A stretch of 64,000 nt of DNA from Apostichopus japonicus (taxonomy: Eukaryota > Echinodermata > Holothuroidea > Aspidochirotida > Stichopodidae), in NCBI RefSeq assembly GCF_037975245.1, contig NC_092569.1:36886168-36950167 (forward strand). The letters are read 5' to 3'. Shown piece by piece: positions 50,323 to 60,400 of the stretch (within the stretch, counting starts at the first letter, position 1; the number at the start of each line of letters is the position of its first letter). Below the pieces are notes generated by a model. That model was not told the DNA's origin, ran no database searches, and saw only the letters and a program-made list of their open reading frames with translations. Position numbers and translations under genes: made by a program.

Positions 50323-51274
50323 TAATTATGAAAGGTCTAGCCCTGTACAATGTACGCTGGTTACCTTTAATTAAACCAGCTATAGCTGCTCACCCATATG
50401 ACCTTCGATCAATCTGTCCCTGATTAAAGGGTGTGAAGATTCACGCAAAAAGAAATGTCTAATGCCGGTAATCTGACTAGTTTTGAACGAGGTGTAACAG
50501 AAGTGTTAGACACCACCACCGATCCCAAAAAATACACACACAGCTTGCTACCGTCGGTAATTAGACACTAGTGTATATTCAGTACATACAGCAGTGGTCA
50601 ATACCCACAACACAGTGTATAAACGATACAGCGATGGACATCTCAGGTCCAGCTAAAGATAACAAGGTATCACGTTTCATTACTGTCTGCATTTTGTAGC
50701 GACAAGAGAAAAACTTAACTTGCAAGCAACGGAAAGTTAACTTTTTAAAGATGGCGGCACGCTGTTTGGGGCGAGTCTTCAATGCCTTTAAGTTTTAAAC
50801 ACATCAGCAACTAAATGTAATAATTAACTTTGCAAACTTCTTCAGCTGTCATTCTTTTTCAATCACTGTATTGGCCATTGCACAAGAGCATAGAGCTATG
50901 TATACTATGGATGAAGAACAAGCTTCTCTTTTTTGAAGCATCTTGGTAGCTGACATTCCTAATTTAGAAAAGCTAGCAGATTCTCACTGACTAGATACGT
51001 GAACAGTAAAAGCTCATTAACATACAGGTCACCGTGTGACGTGTTTTTTTCCCTGCAGAATTTACCGCGAACGTGAAACATTGGACATTCCACGTACTTC
51101 TCGTTAGAAAGTAAAACATTTACAACTTCACTCTTCCGATAAACATGCAGCTACTAGAGAAAGAAATGGTTGTTAGAATTGTTCACACATTTGATTTTGT
51201 GTGAAATCTTCAAAAACTGCCTAAACGTCTGGTCATATTTCATAAGATTTGCAACAGTATTATAGGCCAGTATA
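50323..51274. other. Intergenic, no recognised gene
   Basis: A short frame at 50751 begins AAG-ATGGCGGC and reads MAARCLGRVFNAFKF then stops. The context resembles a first exon with a YY1-type start, but there is no donor or continuation. Nothing else was recognised. Confidence 0.4.
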
Positions 51275-51835
51275 CATACTCAGACCCGTCAACTCTCCTG
51301 GTTTTACCGGGAGACTACCGGTTTTTACCTGAATCTCCCGGTTTCATATTCTATTCTCCCGGTTTTTTAATGTTTCATCACTTGCGACATTTCTGAAAAT
51401 AGCCAACAATTAGTCCTATGCTTAGTAATTCCATACAGTAACGCTGAACAGGAAAAACTATTCAGTGTAGTTCGCAAGAACAATTAAGACAGACAGTCAG
51501 TCAATTGAGACTTAAGTCTCAAGCTTGATGGGACTCTATCTAGCATACTAGCCATGAAGTCACAGTACCCAGAGTCCACTGTTCCCTGTTTCAAATGGAC
51601 GCCTACTAAAGAAACCCTGTAGAAAGCGAAGCGAGCTGCTGTAAACTACAACAAGAAACACTGATTGGTGATTCTCTCACTGTATTGCATAAGCAGACTA
51701 TACTTATTTAGGAGTATTTATATCATTTCAGTTGAAAATTACCAACCTCCCTATTTCCCCTTGTTCTCCCTACTTTTCGGCCCTGAAAAATGTTTTTCTC
51801 CCTATTTTGGGGTCAAACTGGTTGACAGGTCTGCA

Positions 51836-53815
51836 GGCGCGTATCCAGGGGGGGGCGTTGGGGGCGCGCGCCCCCCGGGTAAGGAAAAGAGGAGAGAAAA
51901 AAAGAGAAGAAAAAAGGAAAAAAGAGGGGATAAAGAGGAGGAGGAGAGGAAGGAAGGGAAAAGAAAAAGAAGAAAGAGAGAAAAGGGAGAAAAGGAATGA
52001 GTAGAAGATAAACGCCAAGACCTCGGGAAGAGAAAGAGGAACAGTCATAATTACAGCACTGATCCCTATTATAAACACAGGGTAGCCAGTGGCAGATCGA
52101 GGATTACGGAGGGGACGTGCGCCTCACCCTACCCCTTACACCGACAACTCCATTTTTGACGTTTCCATTTTTCATCTCTCACTAATGTATCTATATATAT
52201 ATATATACTATATATGGTCTATCATAACGCGTGTGTGTGTATGGACGCCTTAAACAATTGTACAATTGTGCTATGGAACCAACTGTGGCTGGTCTTGAAC
52301 TCGACCGAGTCGTCGGGGAACATGACGCATTTCGGGAAGGGGCGACCGCCCCCCCCCCGAGCAAATTTTCTTTATGATATCGCTAGTAATTTCAAAATAG
52401 ACAATGCCTAGATGCAACTTACAAGGCTTGGGAAGTGTCATTTCCAGCGATCTGGGAGGCATTTTCGGCCAAAATTTTCTTGTACGCTTCGCGCCAACTA
52501 CGCTACGCTTAGATAGTTTGCCTACAGGCTTCGCCCCTCCCTTGGCAAATTACTCGCTACACGCCTGTTCGAATTTGTAAAGCAAAGAGCAGATATCACA
52601 TCATATCAGTGAGCATGAAAATGCAAGTTCCAGGATTAACAGCCTCAAAACTGTCTATGTGTGTAGTCAAAGGCGTAGGAGCCCAATTGGATTTGGGGGC
52701 AGTAACGACTTGCCCGAAAACTATAACCAAAATTTTTCGCGCGCTTCGCGCGCATTCAACATGTTAGTGTCAATATCATATAACCAAGCATCGATCATTA
52801 CATCGCATGGCATCGTGTACCGTACGGACCGTGAAAGTTGCGCAGTATACCGCCGGATGCTAATGTAAATAACGAAATGTCTTATGGATAAAAAGCATGC
52901 AGGTCCAATTATGTCAAAACTCTCTTTTACAGTGGAATAATGGCGAATCAGTCGGCCAAGCTTAGAACTTTATTTTAATTACCAAGGAGATCATTTTTAA
53001 ACTATTCATTTCCTTAAGCTACACCATTGCTATTAATTTTTCTTTCAGTAGGTGCCCGAAAAATTCTCAGCATATTGCCCGAATTTTCAGGGGAAAAATG
53101 GTTGGGGGGGGGGGGGGGCTGCAGCCCCGCCTCCTACGCCTATGTGTGTAGTGTTCGGTTATCTGATATCGGAATATCTGGTATTTTTCATTTCCTTCAA
53201 CCAAGTTTTATAATAGCCGTTATAAGAGGTTTTAGTATTTGTACACCAATAAATTAACTGTGTCTGAATTTTCGAAAATTTCCTGACCAACATTCTTCAT
53301 CATACTTCCCTCCACTCGTGCAATTTTGACCTGTCTGTTAGTGGTTGAAGGAGGTTTTTCTATATTGGTTGTCCATAGATTGAATTTTGTGTAACATTAT
53401 GGGTATGTTTTGAAGTGATTTTATTCACGAGAAATGTGAATTTTCAAATTCTGAACAATATATGGGCTTGAATGGGCTTGAAAAGTGGGGCTTTCGGATA
53501 TTGTGGGCCGTGACGTACAATCACCTACAAAAGCAATGATCCACAGGACATGCAATGAGGTCGAACATGATGTGTGACTGGTGACAATCTTCAAAAAGGT
53601 TATGGATGAAGGAAAAAAAAAATGGGAAATACTTGGTTCTCAGGCAAAAGTGTACATCTGATTGGTCATTTTCAAGCCCGAGAAGTGCCATTTCCGGTGA
53701 CCTGGGGGGTATCAAAACCAGAAATTTTCTTGTACGCTCCGCGCCAACCGATGGTGGCGCTCCGCTTAGATAGTAATTCGCGCCCCCCGGGTTAGAAAAT
53801 CCTGGATACGCCCCT
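51836..53815. mobile_element. Second-level hAT-like element nested in the outer MITE
   Basis: Ends GGCGCGTATCCAGG and the inverted CCTGGATACGCCCCT are flanked by the exact 8-base duplication ggtctgca (51828-51835 and 53816-53823). Just inside both ends lies 'cgcgccccccgggt'. It is about 1,980 bases including a third nested element, and has a purine-rich GA stretch (51878-52005) but no transposase frame. Confidence 0.82.
52668..53144. mobile_element. Third-level hAT-like MITE
   Basis: A 477-bp element with ends CAAAGGCGTAGGAG and the inverted CTCCTACGCCTATG, flanked by the perfect 8-base duplication tgtgtagt (52660-52667 and 53145-53152). It includes 'ttttcgcgcgcttcgcgcgc' and 'taggtgcccgaaaaattctc', both shared with the element at 54223-55155. 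Confidence 0.9.
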
Positions 53816-54222
53816 GGTCTGCATACTGTACCGTACGGTATCGATGTCTTGCCCCCTCCCTTCCTTCTATCCATCACGATGGTTTCAAATATTAGTGAAG
53901 CTTGTAAAACTTGGACAAGGTAATATTCTACACTGACTTATTTTATTCCTGTTTAATAACTTGGAATAAAATGATTGCTTTGAAACGGTTCATATACTTT
54001 GTTGAACAATTAATATTAGACTGTTCATTAAATACCCACACACATTATGGGTACCGTAACAAATGAAAAAAAAAAACTTGTCTAACAAAAAGAAAAAAAG
54101 TTACCAGGGTACAACCTTTTCCTTTCTAAGGCATAGCAAACTGCATCAATGTAGTATATGCAACAGCAAATAGTCTTAGAAGGACATTCCAGTCATCCCC
54201 CTATTATGCCCATGCACTTAAC

Positions 54223-55155
54223 CATAGGCGTAGGAGCCTCATTTGATTTGGGGGGGCTGTAACGACTTGCCCGAAAAATAAAACCAAAATTTTTCGCGCG
54301 CTCCGCGCGCTTTCCACATGTTAATGTGCATATCATATAGGTATTCTTCCGTTATTACATCACATGCCAATAACGTACAATCATTTTCCGTGTTATTACC
54401 CTTCCATATTGGTTATAATTATTGGGGAAGACGTTACAACAATAATGATAATATATGTTTAACCATTGAAAAATACATTGCAAATTCTTCTTCTTTCAGT
54501 AGGTGCCAGTGGCGGAGCTAGGGGTATTGGTCAGGGGGGGAGAGAATGGTCTGTAGGGGTGCTTTCGACACTATCTAAGCGGAGCGCCGCCACAGGTTGG
54601 CGCGGAGTGTACAGAAATTGTTTTGAGTAAAGATACTCCCTAGATCGCCGGAAATGACCCTTTCCGGGCCTTGCTAATTTGCAGATAAACGAAGAATAAA
54701 TAGGTGTCATCGCCATTTGTCAGAAAATTGCACCAACAAAATGTGACAAATGTCAATAGGTATTTGAGAGCGCAATAAAAAAGTCAATAATCGCGAATAA
54801 GTACAAAAGTGGAAAAAAAGCTGAAAAGGGCGCCAGCAGTCCATTTGAGTCCGTCAGGGGGCATCCGCCCCCTCTGACTGTATGGACGCTCCGCCACTGG
54901 TAGGTGCCCGAAAAATTCTCAGCATATTGCCCAAATTTTCACCAAAAAATTTGAAAAACACACTGCAAATTATTATTCTTTCAGTAGGTGCCCGAAAAAA
55001 TTCTTGGCATATTGCCCGAATTATTCACCAAACAACTTGAAAAACACACTGCAAATTATTCTTCTTCCAGTAGGTGCCCGAAAAATTCTCAGAATATTGC
55101 CCGAATTTTCACCAAAAAATATGGTTGGGGGGCTGCAGCCCCCCCGCCTCCTATG
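54223..55155. mobile_element. hAT-like MITE (same family as 52668-53144) with nested insert and internal repeats
   Basis: Begins CATAGGCGTAGGAG and ends CTCCTATG, flanked by the 8-base duplication cacttaac (54215-54222 and 55156-55163). It contains another MITE (54507-54899). It also has about three tandem copies of a roughly 90-base segment beginning 'taggtgcccgaaaaattctc', where the sister copy has one. Confidence 0.87.
54507..54899. mobile_element. Nested hAT-like MITE
   Basis: A 393-bp insert with ends CAGTGGCGGAGCTAGG and the inverted GCTCCGCCACTG, flanked by the perfect 8-base duplication gtaggtgc (54499-54506 and 54900-54907). Removing it restores the same word order as in the sister element at about 53049 ('cagtaggtgcccgaaaaatt'), which independently proves the insertion. 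Confidence 0.92.
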
Positions 55156-55291
55156 CACTTAACTATAGTGGAATGACAACCAAAAACTATATAGGTATGA
55201 TATCTACATATTAGGGTAGTATGAAAGGTCGAATCCTGTATACCTGATACCCCAGTGTCTCATCCCATCTGCCCTATGCAATGAACGAGTT

Positions 55292-55668
55292 CAGTGGCGT
55301 AGGAAGGTACTTTTGAGTGGGGGGGCTGAAGACTGATGGCCGGCCTGGGGGAGGGGTCTAAGGGGAGGGTGTGTCCCCCGCCCCTTTGGATTTTTTTTGC
55401 ATTTCCAGGTGGCCTCAGATGCAATTTGGTGCAATATAGCACACTTCAACCCACCCACTCCATTTTGTATATAATTTTGCATGATCACCTGGCCTTAGAT
55501 GCAATTTGGTGCTCCTAATGAGATTTTTTTCTCATTTGGAAATGAAAAAGGGGTTTTCTGACTTGCGAAGCAGGGGGGGGGGGAGCGGAATGATGCTTCC
55601 GCCCCTCCATATTTTTTACGAGGGGGCTTGCACCCCCCAGCCCCCCCCCGCCAGTTCCTACGCCCTTG
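55292..55668. mobile_element. hAT-like MITE, copy 2
   Basis: A 377-bp copy highly similar to 24355-24719, with the same ends and the perfect 8-base duplication aacgagtt (55284-55291 and 55669-55676). The copies differ by small indels, mainly in G/C runs. Confidence 0.9.
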
Positions 55669-55879
55669 AACGAGTTGATAGTGTACAAATTGTATCTGTT
55701 AAGAAATATCAAATTTAATGTAGCAGTTGCTAAAGCAAATAGTCTAAGAGGGCTTTGACCGCACACCCCCACCACAGATGCCAAGCCCCACCCAACACTT
55801 GATCCCATTCAACAAGGATAAATCCACATAGAATCCTACATTGCAATTACTTGATGCTAATAATAGCTCTAACCTGCTT

Positions 55880-56112
55880 CGCCAGTTGCCCCCTTCCCCT
55901 CCCTTGTGCCCCTCACGATGGTTTCAAATATGAGTGAAGCTTGTAAAACTTAGGTAATATTCTACACGGACTCATTTCAGATTATACACTAATATATATG
56001 TAATATTCTACACTGTTTTTGTTTTAGATTCACAGTTTACCACTTTGCAACATCATGAATGCTTTGAAACGGTTCCTATGCTGTACGATGTTTAGACTGT
56101 TTATTAAATTCC
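55880..56112 (+). repeat. Diverged duplicate of 53835-54060
   Basis: Both segments contain 'acgatggtttcaaatat', 'agtgaagcttgtaaaactt', 'gtaatattctacac', 'tgctttgaaacggttc' and 'cccacacacatta' in the same order. This is a local duplication now separated by MITE insertions. Confidence 0.75.
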
Positions 56113-56114
56113 CA

Positions 56115-56270
56115 CACACATTACTGGGACCGTGAAAGCTGTACGCGGACACCCTAACCACTAGGCTATGGATGCTGATTGTATGTCCAGAGCGGGAGGT
56201 CCGAGTTTGAATCCCGGTGGAGGCTGGAAGTTTTTTCACTGTTCTTGATTTTCCAACTCATTACGATTTC

Positions 56271-56336
<66 letters not shown>
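56115..56336 (+). mobile_element. SINE-like element with an inverted tRNA head and (TA)n tail
   Basis: A B-box-like 'gagtttgaatcccgg' lies on the plus strand at about 56199-56214. The A-box-like word TAGCCTAGTGGTTAGGGTG occurs on the minus strand at about 56148-56166, so the two halves of the promoter face opposite ways. A short AT-rich body and a 60-base (TA)n tract follow. It is probably a rearranged, inactive SINE. Confidence 0.45.
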
Positions 56337-56338
<2 letters not shown>

Positions 56339-57265
56339 TCTCTGCTGACTTCCATTTGATTTTTAGTAGTCATAATATCCCACACAAATCTGTATAGTTT
56401 GATACTGACAGATATTGTAATGGTCATATATGCTGATCACTAATTGTTGGTCCGAGGACTTCATTTATAATAGTTACAACAGTAAATACTCAAACTCTGA
56501 AAGAAGAAAACGTGAGATACCTAACTTTGTAAACTGTGTTTTATTTCCCAAGAATGCTTGAACATTTATCAATTGTCCAGAAAAAAATAAAGGCAATAAA
56601 AGTGGAATGTTGACCAAAAGTTGCAAGAGTAAGTCCTGCAATCATACACCAATCATTATAATTCCGTCCAATCATGGATGTTTACACCACTTAGCATGTC
56701 CATAATTTTCCCTTTAACTTGGGAGGGTAAGCAAGAAGACAATAAAATACTTTGTAAATTTTAGTATTAAGCAAATGAGTTCTATTCATAGACATTTTGA
56801 TTTAATTCCATGTAATGTTAGCTAGAGGCAGCTTGATGTGGATTGTCTGGACAAAACTGGACACTTAAACCTCTTATAATATAGACAGAACATGAATAGC
56901 ATACTCCAAATATGGTCCTAATAGTATTGACCATTCACTACCCTTGATATGAACCCATTACCAATGTCTTATTACACTCAAGACCAAGATGCACCTAGTA
57001 TGTGGACTTGCATTCTTCTACCGACACATCAATGTGCTCTCTGCTTTAATCCATTACTTTACTGAGTTTACATATAATATGCGAGGTGAGCTGTCTCAAA
57101 TTATATAAAGAAAGAAATACTGACTTAACTTATCAAACAATGTAGAATTTGTTGCATCTTGACTTTTAACATTGCAAATGGTGGAAGCTTTACTTTTAAA
57201 TGAAAACAAACAGCAACATAAAAATGTAAGTACTATGTCATTTATTTGAGTATTTTTGGTTGGTT
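56337..57265. other. Intergenic, no recognised gene
   Basis: AT-rich sequence downstream of the minus-strand TMEM214-like exons. It may include that gene's 3' UTR; no clear feature is seen. Confidence 0.4.
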
Positions 57266-57341
57266 TTATTGTTGACATAGCACACCAGCTTTGTCCCCAG
57301 AATGGAGGAACAGCCAAGCTGGATTTTGGCCGATTTTATGG

Positions 57342-59587
57342 TCACGTTGTCCTGAAAGAAGAAGACAGAACATGGATTAGTGAAATGATGTGTTATGATG
57401 GCCGTGTTTCTCTACTTAGATCCAGAACACTGGTAACACAATAATAACCACAACATTCAGTAACTCATGTTATGATTGTTAAGCTTAGTTTGCCTTGTCT
57501 ATCCATATAATTAATGATAATATCAGCCTACAACCTGTCTCCTGTGTGCAAAGTAGCTTTTACTGGTACATGACTCCATTGCTACCTAGCTGGCCCTGGG
57601 TTGGAAGAGTCACTGGTTAGAGGGGGACAAGTGATAACATAATAACTAAATATAATATGACACTGCTATTGATACGGTATGGGAGATAGTCGGGTGGACA
57701 TGGGCATATGATGATGAAGCTATTATTCATTAACACGTAGCAGACTCACCCCACTGATGTTTTCAGCCAGAGCCATGCAGATGAAATGGCTGGTTCAACT
57801 GATTCCCAGAAAATGATGCTGTAGAATGAGAGAGTTTCCCAGGCCTCTACAAGATATGGCAGGATCACAACAAGAACTGAATCAGTCAGAGATGAGATAT
57901 AGTTCCAAGCCACAGTAAGGTTGTCCTGTACAGCAGCTAGTACAATGGGAGCTTTGGTCTGAATCTACAGAGATAAATAATTATGATTGCTTTAAAAACA
58001 GAGAACTATAAAGTAACATTCATCTATCCAACCCATTTATATAACCGTAACCTCTTTGTATCAATTCATGATACTTACCTAGTTTTCAAACACTTTATGC
58101 TACTACCCAAGTTTTTCAGCACTTTATGATACTACCCAAGTTTTATGGAACTTTCTGATACTACCCAAGGTTTTATAGCACTTTATGATACTACCCAAGT
58201 TTTATGGAACTTTCTGATACTACCCAAGGTTTTATAGCACTTTATGATACTACCAAAGGTTTTATAGCACTTTCTGATACTACCCAAGGTTTTATAGCAC
58301 TTTCTGATACTACCCAAGGTTTTATAGCACTTTCTGATACTACCCAAGGTTTTATAGCACTTTCTGATACTACCCAAGGTTTTATAGCACTTTCTGATAC
58401 TACCCAAGGTTTTATAGCACTTTATGATACTACCCAAGGTTTTATAGCACTTTCTGATACTACCCAAGGTTTTATAGCACTTTATGATACTACCCAAGGT
58501 TTTATAGCACTTTCTGATACTACGCAAGGTTTTATAGCACTTTATGATACTACCCAAGATTTGATAGCACTTTATGACACTACCCAAGTTTGTATAACAC
58601 TTAATAATATTACCCAAGTTTGTATAACACTTAATGATACTACCCAAGTTTGTATAACACTTAATGATACTACCCAAGTTTTCAAATGAGTTAATGATCC
58701 TGATCTAGCTTTTGTAGTCACACCTACCCACTGAAGCAGGATTGGCAATTGTTGTTGCAAATAGACAATGGCAGGCTGTAAGAGTTCCAGTACTTTCAGT
58801 CCGATCCACTCTAGTTTCTGTACTAGCAGTCTCAGGTACGGCCCACAGAGCTCACAAACCTTGGCATAGTACAGCGGGATGTTGATTGCTAACCAACTGA
58901 AAGACACAAGATGTAAAATACTTCATCAACAAGCCTTCAAAATACAAAGTTACATTTGGTGGACTTTTTGGGCATCTCAACCAGAGAAATGCTACATGTA
59001 CTCATAAAGAAAAACGGCTAAAAGCTTTGAAGATTAATCGTTTTGTCTGAGACATTTTCTTTATTCTTTCCACACTACTAATCATTGTAACATTACACAC
59101 AATTTTGATATCCATCTGGAAAAGGAATGTACAAAATGTAAAAATTGTGATTATAAATATGTCACACTGAGCCTCAACTTTGTTGAGGGCTATTCAATGG
59201 TTACCTGAACGCTATTCCACTGTACAGGGTAATTTTAGTCCAGGCTTGCTTCAAGACGTGAGATATGCCAGTCTTCTGCATAAACTGATACGTCACAGAG
59301 TCTGTAAATGTAACAAGGAATAGTACTTAAGCACACATCTTATTATAGGTTAATGTATTCATTTAATGGTAACAGATCAGTCTTGATAATGGAGCAAACA
59401 CCACATAAATGGAAGAAACAAAACACAAAGAACTACAGGATATTAAACGCATAAGTCATAGTTACTTACACTTGAAACCCTCATGTAAAATCAAATCAAT
59501 AACAAAGGCTGTCACCAACAGGAAGAACACAGTCAAGGCCACTGGTCGCCATGGGAACCTCTTCTTCTCCATTTGCTCCAAGAGGAA
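57342..59587 (-). CDS. TMEM214-like ER membrane protein, C-terminal exons
   Basis: Minus-strand exons: 59587-59470 (KKRFPWRPVALTVFFLLV, a hydrophobic helix), 59301-59205 (HVLKQAWTKITLYSG), 58896-58728 (WLAINIPLYYAKVCELCGPY and LQQQLPILLQW), 57958-57750 (AWETLSFYSIIFW). Borders are GT/AG and phases join 1, 2, 0, 2, giving about 198 residues. The order of hydrophobic helix, 'QAW', 'NxPxYY' and 'xxLPxLLxW' reminds me of the C-terminal part of TMEM214, an ER protein linked to stress-induced apoptosis. The assignment is from memory and tentative. A possible last exon starts at 57351 and would end at TGA (57342-57344) after a few residues. N-terminal exons must lie beyond the BEL element, right of the window. 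Confidence 0.5.
58090..58682. repeat. 30-bp minisatellite in the TMEM214-like intron
   Basis: About 19 copies of 'gttttatagcactttctgat' plus 'actacccaag' between the exons at 58728 and 57958. Period 30 keeps frames open on both strands; none is a gene. Confidence 0.95.
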
Positions 59588-60400
59588 CTAAGAGACAAGC
59601 CAGAGGTACAATGTTGTTATCAAAGCAGAACAAGACATCTAGATATCATCTTGAGACTGAGTAACTTCCATGAACTTTACCTCTTTAGTACCTGGTGAAA
59701 GTAGAGCCATCTGGTGTACACCTTTAGGCATGGGATGTAGCCAAAAGGAACATATTACAATGTTTGCATGCATGCAGTTGTGCAGTAGTCATGTCCATTA
59801 TGGGATCTGTGTAAACGCGCTCACACGATGTGTTGTTTGTGTATTGTTACGAAGTGTGCGTCATGTAAAGTTGCAGTGCTACTGCGCGTGTGCGTGTTTG
59901 TGCGAGTGTGCGTGAGTATGTGTTTGAAATTTGTTGTTTTCGTTGGTTCTGTCTTTACGTTCATTTACCGTAATTTGAGTTCAGTCGATATCAAGAACGT
60001 ATTGAAGCAAGAAGTATTTTCCAGTGTTAAACCAAAGATTTTATGTAAGTTGTGTTTTTATTGATATAACGTTGTATATTTGTTGCATACATGATTATTT
60101 ATTCTGTATGATTTGGATTTATGTTTTTATTCTTCAATAATTGACTTATTCATTAATCGATTTCCTGATTGTTTAATTACAAACGTATGTTTCGTTTTTA
60201 TTTATTTAGTTATCAGACTGACAGATTGACAGATTAGCAGATTAACAGATTAAAAGATTACCAGATAGTTACCAGATATCAAAGCTAATAAACCACGAAT
60301 CGACTCAACATTTCTTCTGCGTTGAATAATCTTTGGATTACAGGAATACGGATTAAAGAAATCTATATTGATTTACAGTAAATAAAATCTATAATTGAAG
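59588..60400. other. Probable BEL/Pao 5' LTR and leader
   Basis: Upstream of the BEL open frame a 5' LTR and leader are expected. A TGTTACG word at 59845 could be the LTR start, but the inner end and the tRNA primer site could not be placed. The leader has about six irregular copies of 'acagatta' (60217-60290). The element appears to sit in an intron of the minus-strand TMEM214-like gene. Confidence 0.35.

Larger units (their letters stand above)
51281..53821. mobile_element. Outer MITE with two nested insertions
   Basis: Ends are CAGACCCGTCAAC (51281) and the inverted GTTGACAGGTCTG (51821-51833). The right flank is displaced by a later insertion: after it the word 'catact' (53822-53827) matches 'catact' just left of the element (51275-51280). 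The element itself is about 550 bases, with internal repeats of 'ctcccggttt'. Confidence 0.7.

Noticed and set aside
50751-50798. First exon of a mitochondrial protein (MAARCLGRVFNAFKF) at an AAGATGGCGGC start
   Set aside because: The frame stops after 15 codons and no donor lies inside it. It is suggestive only of a promoter-like start.
52087-52567. Another MITE from CAGTGGCAGATCGAGG to CTACACGCCTG
   Set aside because: Ends match poorly and flanks (agggtagc and ttcgaatt) differ, so the boundaries are not supported.
58183-58689. Frames of 161-164 residues on both strands with ten-residue repeats
   Set aside because: Products of the 30-bp minisatellite inside an intron of the minus-strand gene.
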